This document shows, one piece after another, positions 19,401-28,283 of a stretch of DNA of 64,000 bases. The position numbers and the translations under genes are program-made. Positions within the stretch are counted from its first letter, which is position 1; every line of letters begins with the position of its first letter. Source of the stretch: Desulfonatronum thiosulfatophilum (lineage in GTDB: Bacteria > Desulfobacterota > Desulfovibrionia > Desulfovibrionales > Desulfonatronaceae); assembly GCF_900104215.1 (NCBI RefSeq), contig NZ_FMXO01000004.1:124001-188000 (forward strand), written 5' to 3'. The notes under the pieces were generated by a model. It searched no databases, was not told where the DNA came from, and saw only the letters and a program-made list of their open reading frames with translations.

Positions 19401-19439
19401 GTGGTCAAGAATGTCCAGAGCGCGTCAAGCCAAAACTGA
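16428..19439 (+). CDS. Double BadF/HgdC-type CoA-dehydratase activase with C-terminal DUF2229-like domain
   Basis: ASKHA-fold ATPase related to the activators that inject a high-energy electron into 2-hydroxyacyl-CoA dehydratases and benzoyl-CoA reductases. Seen: two activase modules in tandem, GVDVGSVSVNCVV at residue 5 and GVDIGSTSTKYAL near residue 334. Each carries its own IGGQD and ASGTGSF/AAGTGSF motifs, with the expected cluster-ligand cysteines. Residues from about 630 to the end form the uncharacterised domain usually fused to such proteins. AAGGAG at 16413-16418 precedes the ATG by 9 bases; the open frame upstream looks noncoding. Length 1003 residues. The next gene encodes the matching HgdB-like partner. 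The substrate is unknown; no CoA-transferase or HgdA is adjacent. Confidence 0.88.
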   Translation: MAYHIGVDVGSVSVNCVVLDESENLVHEAPYRRHFGLVLEETARVLDEVFAQFPQEKVRSISFTGNQGQAISELLDAPFEVETIAQVLGVTKIVPNVRSIISIGGQDAALFELDYDHGQWRLSAFNVNGPCASGTGSFIDQQAERLTFAMYGENFDMDQEKLQKVLEDFIELGATSTYPAPVACRCTVFTKSDMIHLQNKGESLPNIIAGLHHGTAANYMSTIVANRELAEPVVFVGGMASNRLQVEAFRKYYPNLTVPQHHASLGALGTALQSLRNDLRNSVDTAALRSPAASKVDAIGRAEPLSLQLTNFDPDNTLAPLPDTGEVIDAYLGVDIGSTSTKYALIDDQGRIIHKRYVPTQGKPIEVAQNLLRHLKDEVGSKVRIKAVATTGSGRNVVGDFVSADLIIDEITAHARGAVAVDPKIDTIFEIGGQDSKYISISRTHPTDFMMNKVCAAGTGSFLHELANKMKINIFGEFQEVALASQKPVNLAERCTVFMESDLTAYAQKGAERDDLIAGLCYAIVRNYLHRVVENRHIGQRIMFLGGPSLNKGIVAAFEKVLGKPILVPKHREVMGAFGAALAVREQARAGKMEEKPRNLEDLAGLEVAFKEKVCQVDRDCHNECKLKIYNFGGRKSVWGGDCGRYETTQHSERKEIDYFQLRWKLFHEAVTSTGAQLGNGIPERDSRPLIGVPLSLHSMDWGVFWAHLLSGLGFSVYFSPPTTQAMAMAGVESMTAETCFPVKVFHGHVDHLLKNTDYLFLPNVINMATADPKEKGQLCPLVESSQYLVRSAMRIEDHRIIKPTFFLKDGPEMQVDAVYHSLPVNLRPSKKAIATALQQAWERQYAFREDLRSRGREILSEVAEDETVWIITGRPYNLYDERLNLQMGRQMAKLGIKALPLDFLDVDEESLEDFPRMYWGLGARILRATKKIARMPNWYGLHLTNFSCGPDSFIEHFYSHVLNDKPFLILELDEHSAVAGMLTRIEAFQNVVKNVQSASSQN

Positions 19440-19582
19440 AGCATGCCTTTAACGGTCGTGGATCATCTGGATGTTATGTTGTGAGATGTCAATCGACGTT
19501 CTTCGGGTTTTCGAATGACGGCCAGACCTGCTCCGTCACATCCCACTTCCTACTGAATTCACCTGAACAAACGGATATGTAA

Positions 19583-20950
19583 ATGGAAATGTCACCCCAC
19601 AAGCCAAAGTCATCGGCGTCATTTGCGGATCGCATGGTCAACAAAGTCGGGCAATTCGATGTTGCCGGCAGAACTTTGCTGATACCGGACATGTCGCCCA
19701 CGGGCTCCCGGCTTTTGGCCGCCAGTTTTCGGGCCTTCGGTGTCCCCTCCGTGGTCATGCCCACCTATACCCATCTTCATCTCGGCAAGGAGTTCACATC
19801 GGGCAAGGAGTGTTTCCCTTGTCAGGTCACCCTGGGCGACATCCTCGGCTTTTTGGAGGAGGAGAAAAAGCGTCAGGGCGACAGCTTCAACGTCTCCGAT
19901 TACGTTTACTTCATGCCCGAAGCCGACGGCCCCTGCCGTTTCGGGATGTACAACAAGATGCATCGGCTGGTTCTGGACCGCTTTCCGGATTTCAAGGACA
20001 TTCCCATTCTCTACATGTCCACGTCGGACGGGTATGCCTCCACGGGCATTCTGCCCGGGGAGAAGTCTAAATACTTCCGTCGCCTAGCCTATGTAACCAT
20101 GATTGTGGCGGACGTTCTGGATCGGATCACGTGGCGGGTCCGGCCCTACGAGCGGGAGCCCGGGCAGACCGACGCCTACATGGCCACGGCACTGCAAGAA
20201 ATGATGGAGCTGGTAGAAAAACGCGGTGAAGCCAGGGATTTTGACGCCATCTACGCCCTGCTCGGCCGGATCGCAGCCCATGCCAAGACCATCATCGATC
20301 CGGCCAAGCCTCGAAAGCCGCGGATCGGAATTATCGGAGAAATCTATCTGCGCACCCACCCGGAATCGAACCAGAACATCATCGCCGAACTGGAACGTTT
20401 CGACGCGGAAGTTGTCGACGCATCCCTGGGCGAGTGGGTCAACTACGTGGCTTTTGAGCAGTATCGCGAAATCTGCAAGGACTGGAAGCAGGCCTGGCAG
20501 CGCAAGGACATGTCGACCCTGGCCGATGCCACACGCAAGTGGGCGGAAAGCAGAATCGAAATGGCCTGGCAGGGCTGGCGGCAGAACCAGGTTTATGAGC
20601 AGGCCCTGAAGCACCTGGACATCCAGGCCGACCATCCCATCCCCGACGTGGAGAAAAAACTGGACAACGACCGGCTCTTCACCTTCGATATCGGCACCGA
20701 AGCCGCGTTGAGCATCGGCGGGGCGCTGGGATTCGTGCACGACAATTTCGACGGCGTGGTCAACGTCTATCCCTTCACATGCATGCCCAGCACCATAGCC
20801 TCGGCCGTGCTCAAACCCCTGCTCTTGAAGCAGAACGTTCCCTACATTGACGCCTCCTACGACGGCGCCATTCAGCCCAACCGCGAAGTCGCCCTGCGCA
20901 CATTCATGTACCAGGCTGCCCAGCACAAGGCAGCGCGGGATGAAGCATAG
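19583..20950 (+). CDS. 2-hydroxyacyl-CoA dehydratase D-component (HgdB-like) family protein
   Basis: Iron-sulfur protein of the HgdB/BcrC family, which accepts the activated electron from an HgdC-type ATPase. Seen: candidate cluster cysteines in SGKECFPCQVTLGD near residue 78 and ADGPCRFGMYNKM near residue 118, and the C-terminal CMPSTIASAVLKPLL block. At 455 residues it is slightly longer than classical HgdB. It lies 143 bases after the activase gene on the same strand, and the pair is closed by a strong terminator, so it forms a two-gene unit. Only one dehydratase-type subunit is present, unlike the HgdAB heterodimer, so a standard 2-hydroxyglutaryl-CoA role should not be assumed. No good ribosome binding site is seen. 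Confidence 0.84.
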   Translation: MEMSPHKPKSSASFADRMVNKVGQFDVAGRTLLIPDMSPTGSRLLAASFRAFGVPSVVMPTYTHLHLGKEFTSGKECFPCQVTLGDILGFLEEEKKRQGDSFNVSDYVYFMPEADGPCRFGMYNKMHRLVLDRFPDFKDIPILYMSTSDGYASTGILPGEKSKYFRRLAYVTMIVADVLDRITWRVRPYEREPGQTDAYMATALQEMMELVEKRGEARDFDAIYALLGRIAAHAKTIIDPAKPRKPRIGIIGEIYLRTHPESNQNIIAELERFDAEVVDASLGEWVNYVAFEQYREICKDWKQAWQRKDMSTLADATRKWAESRIEMAWQGWRQNQVYEQALKHLDIQADHPIPDVEKKLDNDRLFTFDIGTEAALSIGGALGFVHDNFDGVVNVYPFTCMPSTIASAVLKPLLLKQNVPYIDASYDGAIQPNREVALRTFMYQAAQHKAARDEA

Positions 20951-21023
20951 CTGAGGGCATGGGATTTGAATTTGCGTCAAGCAAAGGCATCGCGTTCATT
21001 CGAACGCTGATGTGTAGAGCAGA

Positions 21024-21073
21024 GACAATAAAAAAACGTTTCCAGCTTCCGCTGGAAACGTTTTTTTATTGTC
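21024..21073. terminator. Bidirectional terminator with a 23-bp perfect stem
   Basis: 21024-21046 and 21051-21073 are exact complements around the loop TTCC. The stem core is CGTTTCCAGC/GCTGGAAACG, flanked by A7 and T7, so it terminates transcription on both strands. It lies between the convergent HgdB-like gene (plus) and the phospholipase-like gene (minus). Confidence 0.95.
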
Positions 21074-21088
21074 AGGAGCGAATCTGAT

Positions 21089-21799
21089 CTAACAGATGTT
21101 CTTGGCGGCCATAGGATTTTCATGAAGCACCAGGGACTTTTCGCCCTCACGCAGCACGCATATCATCCTGGCCAAAGAATTGTCATGCAACTCTTGGATG
21201 TAGTCCCGGCTCACGCAGGTCTTCTTTCGGCTGAAATTGAGCAAGGACAAGAAGACGAAGCTCTTGTAGATTCTTCGGTTGGTCTTGAAGGAAAAAATGT
21301 AGCTGTTCAGCGAGCTTTCCAGGAAGCGGTCGTTGCGTCGCTGCACGGCCCGGCTGAAGCTCACGGATTGGAGCCAGTAGGCCTTGTGGATCATGGCGTC
21401 CGCCTGCATTTCCAGCCAGGCGTGCGAGACATCCTGCTGTTCCTCCAGCAACACTCCGTGCGCCACGGTATCCGCGGCCAGATGGCACAGATACCCGTAG
21501 GCGAAAGCCTGTTCCGACTCGTTCCGGGCCTGCTCCAGGAAACGCATCCCCGTGGCCCAACTGTGCGGACTTTTGTCCTCCGGCAGGTGGCTCTTTCCCA
21601 AAATCATGTCCGCCATCAGGTTTCCGTACAGAAAGTCTTGACGATATCGAGACAACAACCCAAATATGGCGGGCGGGATTATGGAAGCGTAGGCAAAGAG
21701 TTCACTGGCAACGTAAATATGCGTTAACGGCCCCCATGCCCAGGCCGTGGAGGGGATGACGAGCAGCCCGACAAGTACGAATAAACACCTGATGAACAT
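21089..21799 (-). CDS. Zinc-dependent phospholipase C-like secreted protein
   Basis: Protein with the zinc-dependent phospholipase C / S1-P1 nuclease-like helical fold. Seen: an N-terminal signal peptide of about 21 residues ending TAWA. The mature chain then starts with Trp (WGPLTH), as is typical when the N-terminal Trp binds zinc. Further motifs are GNLMADM near residue 59, SPHSWATGMRF, and YGYLCHLAADTVAHG near residue 102, which supply His and Asp ligands. At 236 residues it is complete. It likely acts in the periplasm or outside the cell. The substrate is unproven; many relatives are known only by fold. Confidence 0.8.
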   Translation of the reverse strand: MFIRCLFVLVGLLVIPSTAWAWGPLTHIYVASELFAYASIIPPAIFGLLSRYRQDFLYGNLMADMILGKSHLPEDKSPHSWATGMRFLEQARNESEQAFAYGYLCHLAADTVAHGVLLEEQQDVSHAWLEMQADAMIHKAYWLQSVSFSRAVQRRNDRFLESSLNSYIFSFKTNRRIYKSFVFLSLLNFSRKKTCVSRDYIQELHDNSLARMICVLREGEKSLVLHENPMAAKNIC

Positions 21800-21955
21800 T
21801 CGTTATTGCTTCCTTGAGATAATTTCAGGTTTCAAACCCGGTGAGGACCATCGGCACAAGACTCGGTCAGGCCGATGCCAATCCCAGTCAGGTGCTGAAA
21901 ATAGCGCTTTTCGTAGATTTGTCCAGAGGAATGAAGAAGAACCGTTTGTCAAAAA

Positions 21956-21982
21956 CTTGACCCAAGAAAAATCAATCATATC
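21956..21982 (+). promoter_or_regulatory. Possible heat-shock-type promoter of the chaperone operon
   Basis: CTTGACC at 21956-21962 is followed after about 14 bases by CATATC. This loosely resembles the sigma-32 pattern CTTGAAA / CCCCATNT. A second CTTGAAA lies at 23402-23408 ahead of clpB. Tentative. Confidence 0.25.
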
Positions 21983-22039
21983 TCCACCACACGTAACCAT
22001 CTTGCCTTCCAAGACTTTGGCGCAAGGAGAACAAGCATC

Positions 22040-23029
22040 ATGAGCGTTTCTTTCAAGGATTACTATCAGCTTTTGGACGTCTCCAAGACCGCGTCCCAGG
22101 ATGAACTTTCCAAGGCCTTTAAGAAGATGGCCCGGAAGTATCATCCTGATCTGAATCCGGACAATGCCGAGGCGGAGAAGAAGTTCAAGGAGATCAATGA
22201 AGCTTATGAAGTGCTCAAGGATCCTGAAAAGCGGAAGCTGTACGATTCCCTGGGGCCAAATTGGCAGCACGGTCAGAATTTTCAACCGCCTCCGGGTTTT
22301 GATCAGCGCGGCTTCCGCTCCCGCTCGGCCGGAGGGCCGCAATTTGAGGCTGGAGGATTCGGCGGGTTCAGCGATTTTTTCGAGACCATGTTCGGCGGAC
22401 AGTTTCGCGGCCAGCAGGGCTACGAAGGCGACCCCTTCGGTTCCGGCGGTTTCGGGCCCAGACAGACCAAGGGCCGGGACGTGGAGGTGGGCATGGAACT
22501 GCCTCTGGAAGATGCCTACTCCGGCGGAACCAAGACCATCTCTTTCCAGGAGCAGGTGGTGGGGCCGGACGGCATGCCGCGCATGGAGACCAAGTCGCTG
22601 CAGGTGAACATCCCGGCGGGAATCAAGAATGGTTCACGGATCCGACTCGCGGGGCAGGGTTCGCCGGGGCTACGGGGAGGCCCATCCGGAGATTTGTATT
22701 TGAAAATTCACATCGCCCCGCACCCTCTTTTCAAGCTGGAAGGCAATTCCATCGTCTACGATCTGATGCTCGCGCCCTGGGAAGCGGCTCTGGGGTCAAA
22801 GGTTCGCATCCCGACCCTGTCCGGGGCCGTGGACATGAACATTCCGGCCGGATCCGGCAGCGGCAAAAAACTTCGCCTGCGAGGCAAAGGACTGGGCAAA
22901 GGCGCGGATCAGGGCGATCAGCTGATCCGGGTCATGATCACGGTTCCGCCTACGCCCTCGGACCAGGAACGAGCCCTGTGGGAGCAGCTTGCCCAAGTTT
23001 CCGACTTTCAACCGAGGGAACATTCCTAA
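22040..23029 (+). CDS. cbpA: DnaJ-class co-chaperone CbpA
   Basis: J-domain protein that stimulates DnaK ATPase and delivers substrates. Seen: the J domain at residues 6-70 with the catalytic HPD at 35-37, a Gly/Phe-rich linker at about 80-150, and two beta-sandwich substrate-binding domains (LPLEDAYSGGTKTISF, then PHPLFKLEGN). There is no CxxCxGxG zinc-finger region, so it is the CbpA type rather than DnaJ itself. At 329 residues the length is typical. GGAG precedes the ATG. It is followed 23 bases later by cbpM, its known modulator. Confidence 0.92.
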   Translation: MSVSFKDYYQLLDVSKTASQDELSKAFKKMARKYHPDLNPDNAEAEKKFKEINEAYEVLKDPEKRKLYDSLGPNWQHGQNFQPPPGFDQRGFRSRSAGGPQFEAGGFGGFSDFFETMFGGQFRGQQGYEGDPFGSGGFGPRQTKGRDVEVGMELPLEDAYSGGTKTISFQEQVVGPDGMPRMETKSLQVNIPAGIKNGSRIRLAGQGSPGLRGGPSGDLYLKIHIAPHPLFKLEGNSIVYDLMLAPWEAALGSKVRIPTLSGAVDMNIPAGSGSGKKLRLRGKGLGKGADQGDQLIRVMITVPPTPSDQERALWEQLAQVSDFQPREHS

Positions 23030-23052
23030 TCGCATTTTGAGGGAGCATAATT

Positions 23053-23370
23053 ATGGCGCTGCATATCAGAATAAACAACGACGAGCTTCCCGTCCGGTCG
23101 GAACTGGTTGTCTGGGCGGAGTTTATCGATTTGACCGGCATCCATCCTTCTCGTCTGGGCGAACTCGTGGAACTGGGCTGGATCTGCCCGGACAAGCAGG
23201 GCGAGGAGTGTTATCTTTTCCACCCCCGCGACGTCTATAGGGTCAGCAAGCTGGAACGGCTGTGTCGGGATTTCGAACTGCCCGCCCTGGCCGGGACCAT
23301 CATTGTCGACCTGCTGGAACGCATCGACGACCTGGACCGTCAGGTCAGAGATCTGCGCCGGCTGCTGTGA
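23053..23370 (+). CDS. cbpM: Chaperone modulator CbpM (MerR-like)
   Basis: Small MerR-fold protein that binds the J domain of CbpA and inhibits its action on DnaK. Seen: 105 residues, a winged-helix-like core (HPSRLGELVELGWICP, then YLFHPRDVYRVSKLERL), and a helical C-terminus IDDLDRQVRDLRRLL likely to form a coiled coil. Its place between cbpA and clpB supports the call. GGGAG lies upstream of the ATG. Confidence 0.86.
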   Translation: MALHIRINNDELPVRSELVVWAEFIDLTGIHPSRLGELVELGWICPDKQGEECYLFHPRDVYRVSKLERLCRDFELPALAGTIIVDLLERIDDLDRQVRDLRRLL

Positions 23371-23481
23371 GCCCGGCTTTGGCTTACTGTTATCGCAATC
23401 GCTTGAAACGACTCTGACGGCAGCCCAGGATACCAGAGCAGCCGACATTGATACAATTCATCATCCTCAGGAGGAATCCGC

Positions 23482-26085
23482 ATGGAAATGAGCAAGTTCA
23501 CGCAAAAATCGCAGCAAGCCGTGGCCGAAGCCCAGGGAGTCGCCATCCGGTTCGGCAATCAGCAGGCGGATGTGGAGCATATGCTGCTGGCCTTGATCAG
23601 CCAGGAGAACGGACTTGCCCCGCGGCTGCTGGACCGGGCCGGCGTCTCCCCCCAGAACTATCTGCAGGCCCTTGAGGCCGAGATCGGCAAGCTTCCCAAG
23701 GTCAGCGGACCGGGAGTGCAGCCGGGACAGATCTCAATTACCCAAAGGCTGAGCGCTGTTCTGCTCAAGGCCATGGAAAAAGCAAAGAAAATGCAGGACG
23801 ATTACGTCAGCGTGGAGCATCTCCTGCTGGTCGTACTGGAGGAGCCGGCATCAACGGCCGCGGGACGGGTCAACCGCCAGTTCAACCTGACCGCGGATCG
23901 CATCCTGGCCTCGCTGACCGAAGTGCGCGGCAACCAGCGCGTCACTTCGGCCAATCCGGAGGACACCTACGAAGCGCTGCAAAAATACGGTCGTGATCTT
24001 GTCGAGGAAGCCCGCAAGGGCAAGCTTGATCCGGTCATTGGCCGGGATCAGGAAATCCGGCGTTGCATTCGCGTGCTTTCCCGGCGGACCAAGAACAATC
24101 CCGTGCTCGTCGGCGAGGCCGGCGTGGGCAAGACGGCCATCGTCGAGGGATTGGCCCAGCGCATCCTGAAGCAGGACGTGCCCGAGGGGCTGAAGAACAA
24201 GACTGTTTTCTCCCTGGACATGGGCGCGCTCATCGCCGGCGCCAAATACCGAGGTGAATTCGAGGAGCGGCTCAAGGCCGTGCTCAAGGAAGTCCAGCAA
24301 TCCGAAGGCAGGATCCTCCTGTTCATCGACGAAATCCACACCATTGTCGGCGCGGGCAAGGCCGAAGGGGCCATGGACGCGGGCAACCTGCTCAAGCCCA
24401 TGCTGGCTCGGGGCGAACTGCACTGCATAGGGGCCACCACCCTGGACGAATATCGCAAGCACATCGAGAAGGACCCGGCCCTGGAACGCCGCTTCCAGCC
24501 CGTACTGGTGGAAGAACCCAGCGTGGAGGACACCATCTCCATCCTGCGCGGACTGCGTGAGCGGTTCGAGGTGCACCACAAAGTCCGCATCAACGACAGC
24601 GCCATTGTCGAAGCTGCGGTGCTTTCCCACCGCTACATTACGGACCGCCAGCTCCCGGACAAGGCCATAGACCTGATTGACGAGGCCGGGGCCATGCTGC
24701 GCACGGAGATCGACTCCCTGCCCTCGGAACTGGATGAGATCAGCCGCAAAGTATTGCAATTGGAGATCGAGCGGGAGGCGTTGAAGCGAGAGACAGACGA
24801 CAATTCACGCATTCGCCTTGAAAAACTTGAAAAGGAGTTGGTTGATCTCCGCGAGTCGCAAGAGGCGCTCATGGCACAGTGGGAGCAAGAAAAAAACTCC
24901 CTTAATGAACGAAGTCGGTTGAAAGAGGAAATTGAAAAGACTGAATTGGAAATTGATGAAGCCAAGCGAGGTCTCGATTATTCGAGAGCTTCCGAACTAC
25001 AATACAGTACCCTGACAAACCTCAAGAGGCTCCTGGTCGAACACGATAAACAACTAAATTTGGCATCAGGAAGCGAACGGATGGTCAAGGAAGAAGTCGG
25101 CCCCGACGACGTGGCCGAGATCATTTCCCGCTGGACCGGCATCCCGGTGTCCCGGCTTCTGGAAGGGGAGCGGGAAAAGCTGCTCCGCCTTGGAGACACG
25201 TTGCACGAACGCGTCATCGGCCAGGACGAGGCGGTTCAGGCCGTGGCCGACGCTGTGCTCCGGGCCCGCGCTGGATTGAAGGACCCCCACCGGCCCATCG
25301 GCTCCTTCATCTTTCTCGGCCCCACCGGCGTGGGCAAGACCGAGCTTTGCAAGACTCTGGCCCAGGCGCTCTTCGACACTGAGGAAAACATGGTCCGTCT
25401 GGACATGTCCGAGTACATGGAAAAGCACACGGTGGCTCGACTGATCGGCGCTCCTCCGGGCTATATCGGCTACGACGAGGGCGGCCAGCTCACCGAGGCG
25501 GTGCGCCGCAAACCCTACAGCGTGGTGCTTTTCGACGAGGTGGAAAAGGCGCACCAGGACGTGTTCAACGCCCTGCTCCAGATCCTGGACGACGGCCGGT
25601 TGACCGACAGCCAGGGCCGGACCGTGGATTTCAAGAACACGATCATCATCATGACCTCCAACCTGGGCTCCCAGTACCTGTTGGAGGGCATTACTCCGGA
25701 GGGCGAACTGCGCCCCGGCACACGGGAAGAGGTCATGGGTACCCTGAAGGCTCATTTCCGGCCCGAATTCCTGAACCGGGTGGACGAGGTGGTACTCTTC
25801 AAGCCGCTGCTTCTCGAACAGATCAAGGAAATCATCGATCTGTTGCTGCAGGGACTGCGCGGACGCCTGGCGGATCGCAAGATCGAAATCGAGCTGGCCG
25901 ACCAGGCCCGGGACTTTATCGCCCGGGAAGCCTATGACCCCATCTACGGCGCCAGGCCCCTGCGCCGCTATCTCCAGTCCAGGCTGGAAACGCCCCTGGC
26001 CAAGGAGATCATCGGCGGACGGATTATGGACGGCCAGTCGATTCGGATCGACGTGGACGACGAAGGGCTTGTGTTGACAAAATAA
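23482..26085 (+). CDS. clpB: Protein disaggregase ClpB
   Basis: Hexameric AAA+ chaperone that rescues aggregated proteins with DnaK. Seen: the Clp N-domain (residues 1-145), AAA-1 with Walker [10 protein letters not shown] near residue 211 and the pore loop [13 protein letters not shown], the coiled-coil M-domain (about 430-535), AAA-2 with Walker [10 protein letters not shown] near 613, and the C-terminal D2 domain. At 867 residues it is full length. AGGAGG lies 7 bases before the ATG. Odd: the bases encoding the M-domain (about 24780-25080) are visibly richer in A/T at third positions than the rest of the gene, as if that segment came from another lineage. Confidence 0.96.
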   Translation: MEMSKFTQKSQQAVAEAQGVAIRFGNQQADVEHMLLALISQENGLAPRLLDRAGVSPQNYLQALEAEIGKLPKVSGPGVQPGQISITQRLSAVLLKAMEKAKKMQDDYVSVEHLLLVVLEEPASTAAGRVNRQFNLTADRILASLTEVRGNQRVTSANPEDTYEALQKYGRDLVEEARKGKLDPVIGRDQEIRRCIRVLSRRTKNNPVLVGEAGVGKTAIVEGLAQRILKQDVPEGLKNKTVFSLDMGALIAGAKYRGEFEERLKAVLKEVQQSEGRILLFIDEIHTIVGAGKAEGAMDAGNLLKPMLARGELHCIGATTLDEYRKHIEKDPALERRFQPVLVEEPSVEDTISILRGLRERFEVHHKVRINDSAIVEAAVLSHRYITDRQLPDKAIDLIDEAGAMLRTEIDSLPSELDEISRKVLQLEIEREALKRETDDNSRIRLEKLEKELVDLRESQEALMAQWEQEKNSLNERSRLKEEIEKTELEIDEAKRGLDYSRASELQYSTLTNLKRLLVEHDKQLNLASGSERMVKEEVGPDDVAEIISRWTGIPVSRLLEGEREKLLRLGDTLHERVIGQDEAVQAVADAVLRARAGLKDPHRPIGSFIFLGPTGVGKTELCKTLAQALFDTEENMVRLDMSEYMEKHTVARLIGAPPGYIGYDEGGQLTEAVRRKPYSVVLFDEVEKAHQDVFNALLQILDDGRLTDSQGRTVDFKNTIIIMTSNLGSQYLLEGITPEGELRPGTREEVMGTLKAHFRPEFLNRVDEVVLFKPLLLEQIKEIIDLLLQGLRGRLADRKIEIELADQARDFIAREAYDPIYGARPLRRYLQSRLETPLAKEIIGGRIMDGQSIRIDVDDEGLVLTK

Positions 26086-26237
26086 GTATCAAGCAGCGTC
26101 GGCAGTCAGAAGCTGGAATAATGAGAATCACAGCATGTGTAATGGGCGCAAGGGAAAGTGCAAACAGAGTGGAAACCTGAGGTGGATATAGTGGTGAATA
26201 GCGAATGGATGACGATATGATGGCTGGAGAGAAAAGC

Positions 26238-27299
26238 GTGAAGTCTGGTGGGACGGATTGCGAGCCGCGTTCCGTGCTGTGCCTGGACATCGGCAGCGGG
26301 ACCCAGGACGTGTTGCTTCATCTTCCGGGAGAGCAGCCGGAAAACTGTCCCAAGTTCGTCCTGCCTTCTCCGGCCAGGATGGTTTCCAGGCGTCTGGCCG
26401 CGTTGACCGAAGCCCGCCGTGCTGTCTGGCTCTATGGGGACAACATGGGCGGCGGATTCTACCGGGATGTGAAGCGCCACCTGGAGCAGGGCCTGCCTCT
26501 TGCCGCCCATCCAGAGGCGGCAATGTCTCTGGGAGACAATCCGGAACGGGTGCGGGCCCTGGGTGTGACCCTGACGACGCAGTGCCCGGCTGGCTTTACT
26601 CCCCTGCATGTATGCGATTTTGATCCAGGATTTTGGCGGACATTCCTGGCTGCCGCGGGTCTGGATTATCCGGACCTGATTCTGGCCGCGGCCCAGGATC
26701 ATGGCTATCATCCGGATTCCAGCAACCGCATTGGGCGCTTCCGGCTGTGGCGGGACTTCCTGCTTCAGGCTCGGGGGCGGCCGGAAGCCCTGGTCTTTGC
26801 CGAGCCTCCGGAGGAACTGACCCGGCTGCGAACCCTGAAGAGCCGCATCGGTTCCGGCCTGGTGGCGGATACGGGCGCGGCCGCAGTCCTGGGCGCGCTC
26901 CACGAGTCCGAAGTCCGGGAACGCAACAGCCGGGAAGGCATTTGCGTTGTCAACGTGGGCAACAGCCATGTCCTGGGATTCCTGCTCTTCCAGGACCAGG
27001 TTCTGGGCGTCTACGAGCAGCATTCCAATCGCAGCCGGGAGGACGTTCTGTCCGACCTGGACCTGTTCCGCCGCGGTGAATTGACTCATGAACAGGTCAT
27101 GGACGAATACGGCCACGGCTGCCTGACTCTGGACCTGCCACCCGCAGCCGGAAATTTCACCTCCACCTACGTCCTCGGCCCGCGCCGCGCGCTGCTGCAA
27201 AACATCGGCGCGACATTCCTCGCTCCCGGCGGAGACATGATGCTGGCCGGATGCTTCGGCCTCCTGCAGGGCTGGCGGTTCGCCGCGGGCCGGACGTAG
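26238..27299 (+). CDS. DUF1786 family protein (ASKHA-like, function unknown)
   Basis: Member of a family annotated in databases as DUF1786 or, without proof, as pyruvate formate-lyase activating protein. Seen: an N-terminal phosphate-loop-like LCLDIGSGTQDVLL and a second NVGNSHVLGFLL near residue 240, which suggest an actin/hexokinase-like nucleotide fold. There is no radical-SAM CxxxCxxC motif, so the activase name is doubtful. GGAGAG at 26226-26231 lies 6 bases before the GTG at 26238, which is preferred over the ATGs at 26205-26219 (353 residues). It converges with mtgA 10 bases away. Confidence 0.78.
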   Translation: MKSGGTDCEPRSVLCLDIGSGTQDVLLHLPGEQPENCPKFVLPSPARMVSRRLAALTEARRAVWLYGDNMGGGFYRDVKRHLEQGLPLAAHPEAAMSLGDNPERVRALGVTLTTQCPAGFTPLHVCDFDPGFWRTFLAAAGLDYPDLILAAAQDHGYHPDSSNRIGRFRLWRDFLLQARGRPEALVFAEPPEELTRLRTLKSRIGSGLVADTGAAAVLGALHESEVRERNSREGICVVNVGNSHVLGFLLFQDQVLGVYEQHSNRSREDVLSDLDLFRRGELTHEQVMDEYGHGCLTLDLPPAAGNFTSTYVLGPRRALLQNIGATFLAPGGDMMLAGCFGLLQGWRFAAGRT

Positions 27300-27309
27300 C
27301 ATATCTTGG

Positions 27310-28080
27310 TTAAAGATTCGTTAAATAGGAAGCTCCGAGGTTGTTCATCTGCCTCTCGATCTGTTTGGCTCTTTGCTGAATATATTGAGAGGGAGCGGCG
27401 ACGCTGAATCTTTTGGGCTGGGGCAGCACAGCAGCCAATAATGCGGCCTCCGACCTGGTCAGTCGCAAAGGCTCTTTCCCGAAAAATATCAATGCCGCCG
27501 AGTGCACCCCGTATATGCCGTCGCCAAACTCGGCGATGTTGAGGTACACTTCCAGAATTCTGGACTTGGGCCAGAAAATTTCCATCAAGAAAGCAAACCA
27601 GGCTTCCAACCCTTTGCGCACCAGACTCCTTCTTTCCCAAAGAAAAAGATTCTTGGCGGTCTGTTGCGTAATGGTGCTGGCTCCACGGACTCGCCCGTTC
27701 GCTCGTCGCTCTTCGATGGCTTGGGATATGGATTGAAAATCAAACCCCCGATGATGCGGAAATTTCTGATCCTCCGCGGCCACCACGGCGAGCGCCATGT
27801 GCGGTGATATGAATTCCATGTCCACCCATCGGTAGTGGATGTTTGGCGACCTATCATCCTGAACCCAGCCTTGCAGCTGCCTTTTGATCATGAAAGCACT
27901 GGTGGGCGGAGGCACGAAACGAAGAAAAACCACCAGGAGGACAGATAGGCTCACAAAGGCGATGATCGTGAAGAACAAGGTCTTCCCGACTGCCTTGACG
28001 AGGCTTGATCGGCGTTTTCGAAGCTTGTCTTTGACCATCCTGAACGGCCAGAAAAGATTTTGAACTACCTCCCGGATCAT
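27310..28080 (-). CDS. mtgA: Monofunctional biosynthetic peptidoglycan transglycosylase
   Basis: Membrane-anchored GT51 enzyme that polymerises lipid II into glycan strands. Seen: one transmembrane segment near residues 33-55, the catalytic Glu103 in AAEDQKFPHHRGFD, RGASTITQQTAKNLFL near residue 132, and LEVYLNIAEFGDGIYGV. No penicillin-binding transpeptidase domain follows, which defines the monofunctional class. At 256 residues the length is normal. Its start overlaps the stop of the upstream DUF2905 gene by 4 bases, so the two are translationally coupled. Confidence 0.93.
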   Translation of the reverse strand: MIREVVQNLFWPFRMVKDKLRKRRSSLVKAVGKTLFFTIIAFVSLSVLLVVFLRFVPPPTSAFMIKRQLQGWVQDDRSPNIHYRWVDMEFISPHMALAVVAAEDQKFPHHRGFDFQSISQAIEERRANGRVRGASTITQQTAKNLFLWERRSLVRKGLEAWFAFLMEIFWPKSRILEVYLNIAEFGDGIYGVHSAALIFFGKEPLRLTRSEAALLAAVLPQPKRFSVAAPSQYIQQRAKQIERQMNNLGASYLTNL

Positions 28081-28283
28081 CGCCTGAAAAGATTGATCAA
28101 TACCGATATTACGATACTGATGACGATCATGGATGTTATGGGGATGAAAACTCGGCTGCGTCCGGATTCATAGCGGATGTCTCCCGGGAGTTTCCCGAAC
28201 CAGTTGAGAAGCCAGGGAGTAAAATGCCAGATCAGTCCCAATACGATAAGCAGGCCACCGGTGATGATCAGAAATCGAGCCAT
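28077..28283 (-). CDS. DUF2905 small membrane protein
   Basis: A 68-residue protein with two hydrophobic segments (about residues 4-22 and 46-64) around the conserved linker GKLPGDIRYESGRSRVFIP. This pattern identifies the DUF2905 family of unknown function. It overlaps mtgA by 4 bases, suggesting a role in the envelope, but no activity is known. Confidence 0.83.
   Translation of the reverse strand: MARFLIITGGLLIVLGLIWHFTPWLLNWFGKLPGDIRYESGRSRVFIPITSMIVISIVISVLINLFRR

Noticed and set aside
26238-27299. Pyruvate formate-lyase activating enzyme
   Set aside because: The common database name does not fit, because the protein has no radical-SAM CxxxCxxC motif.
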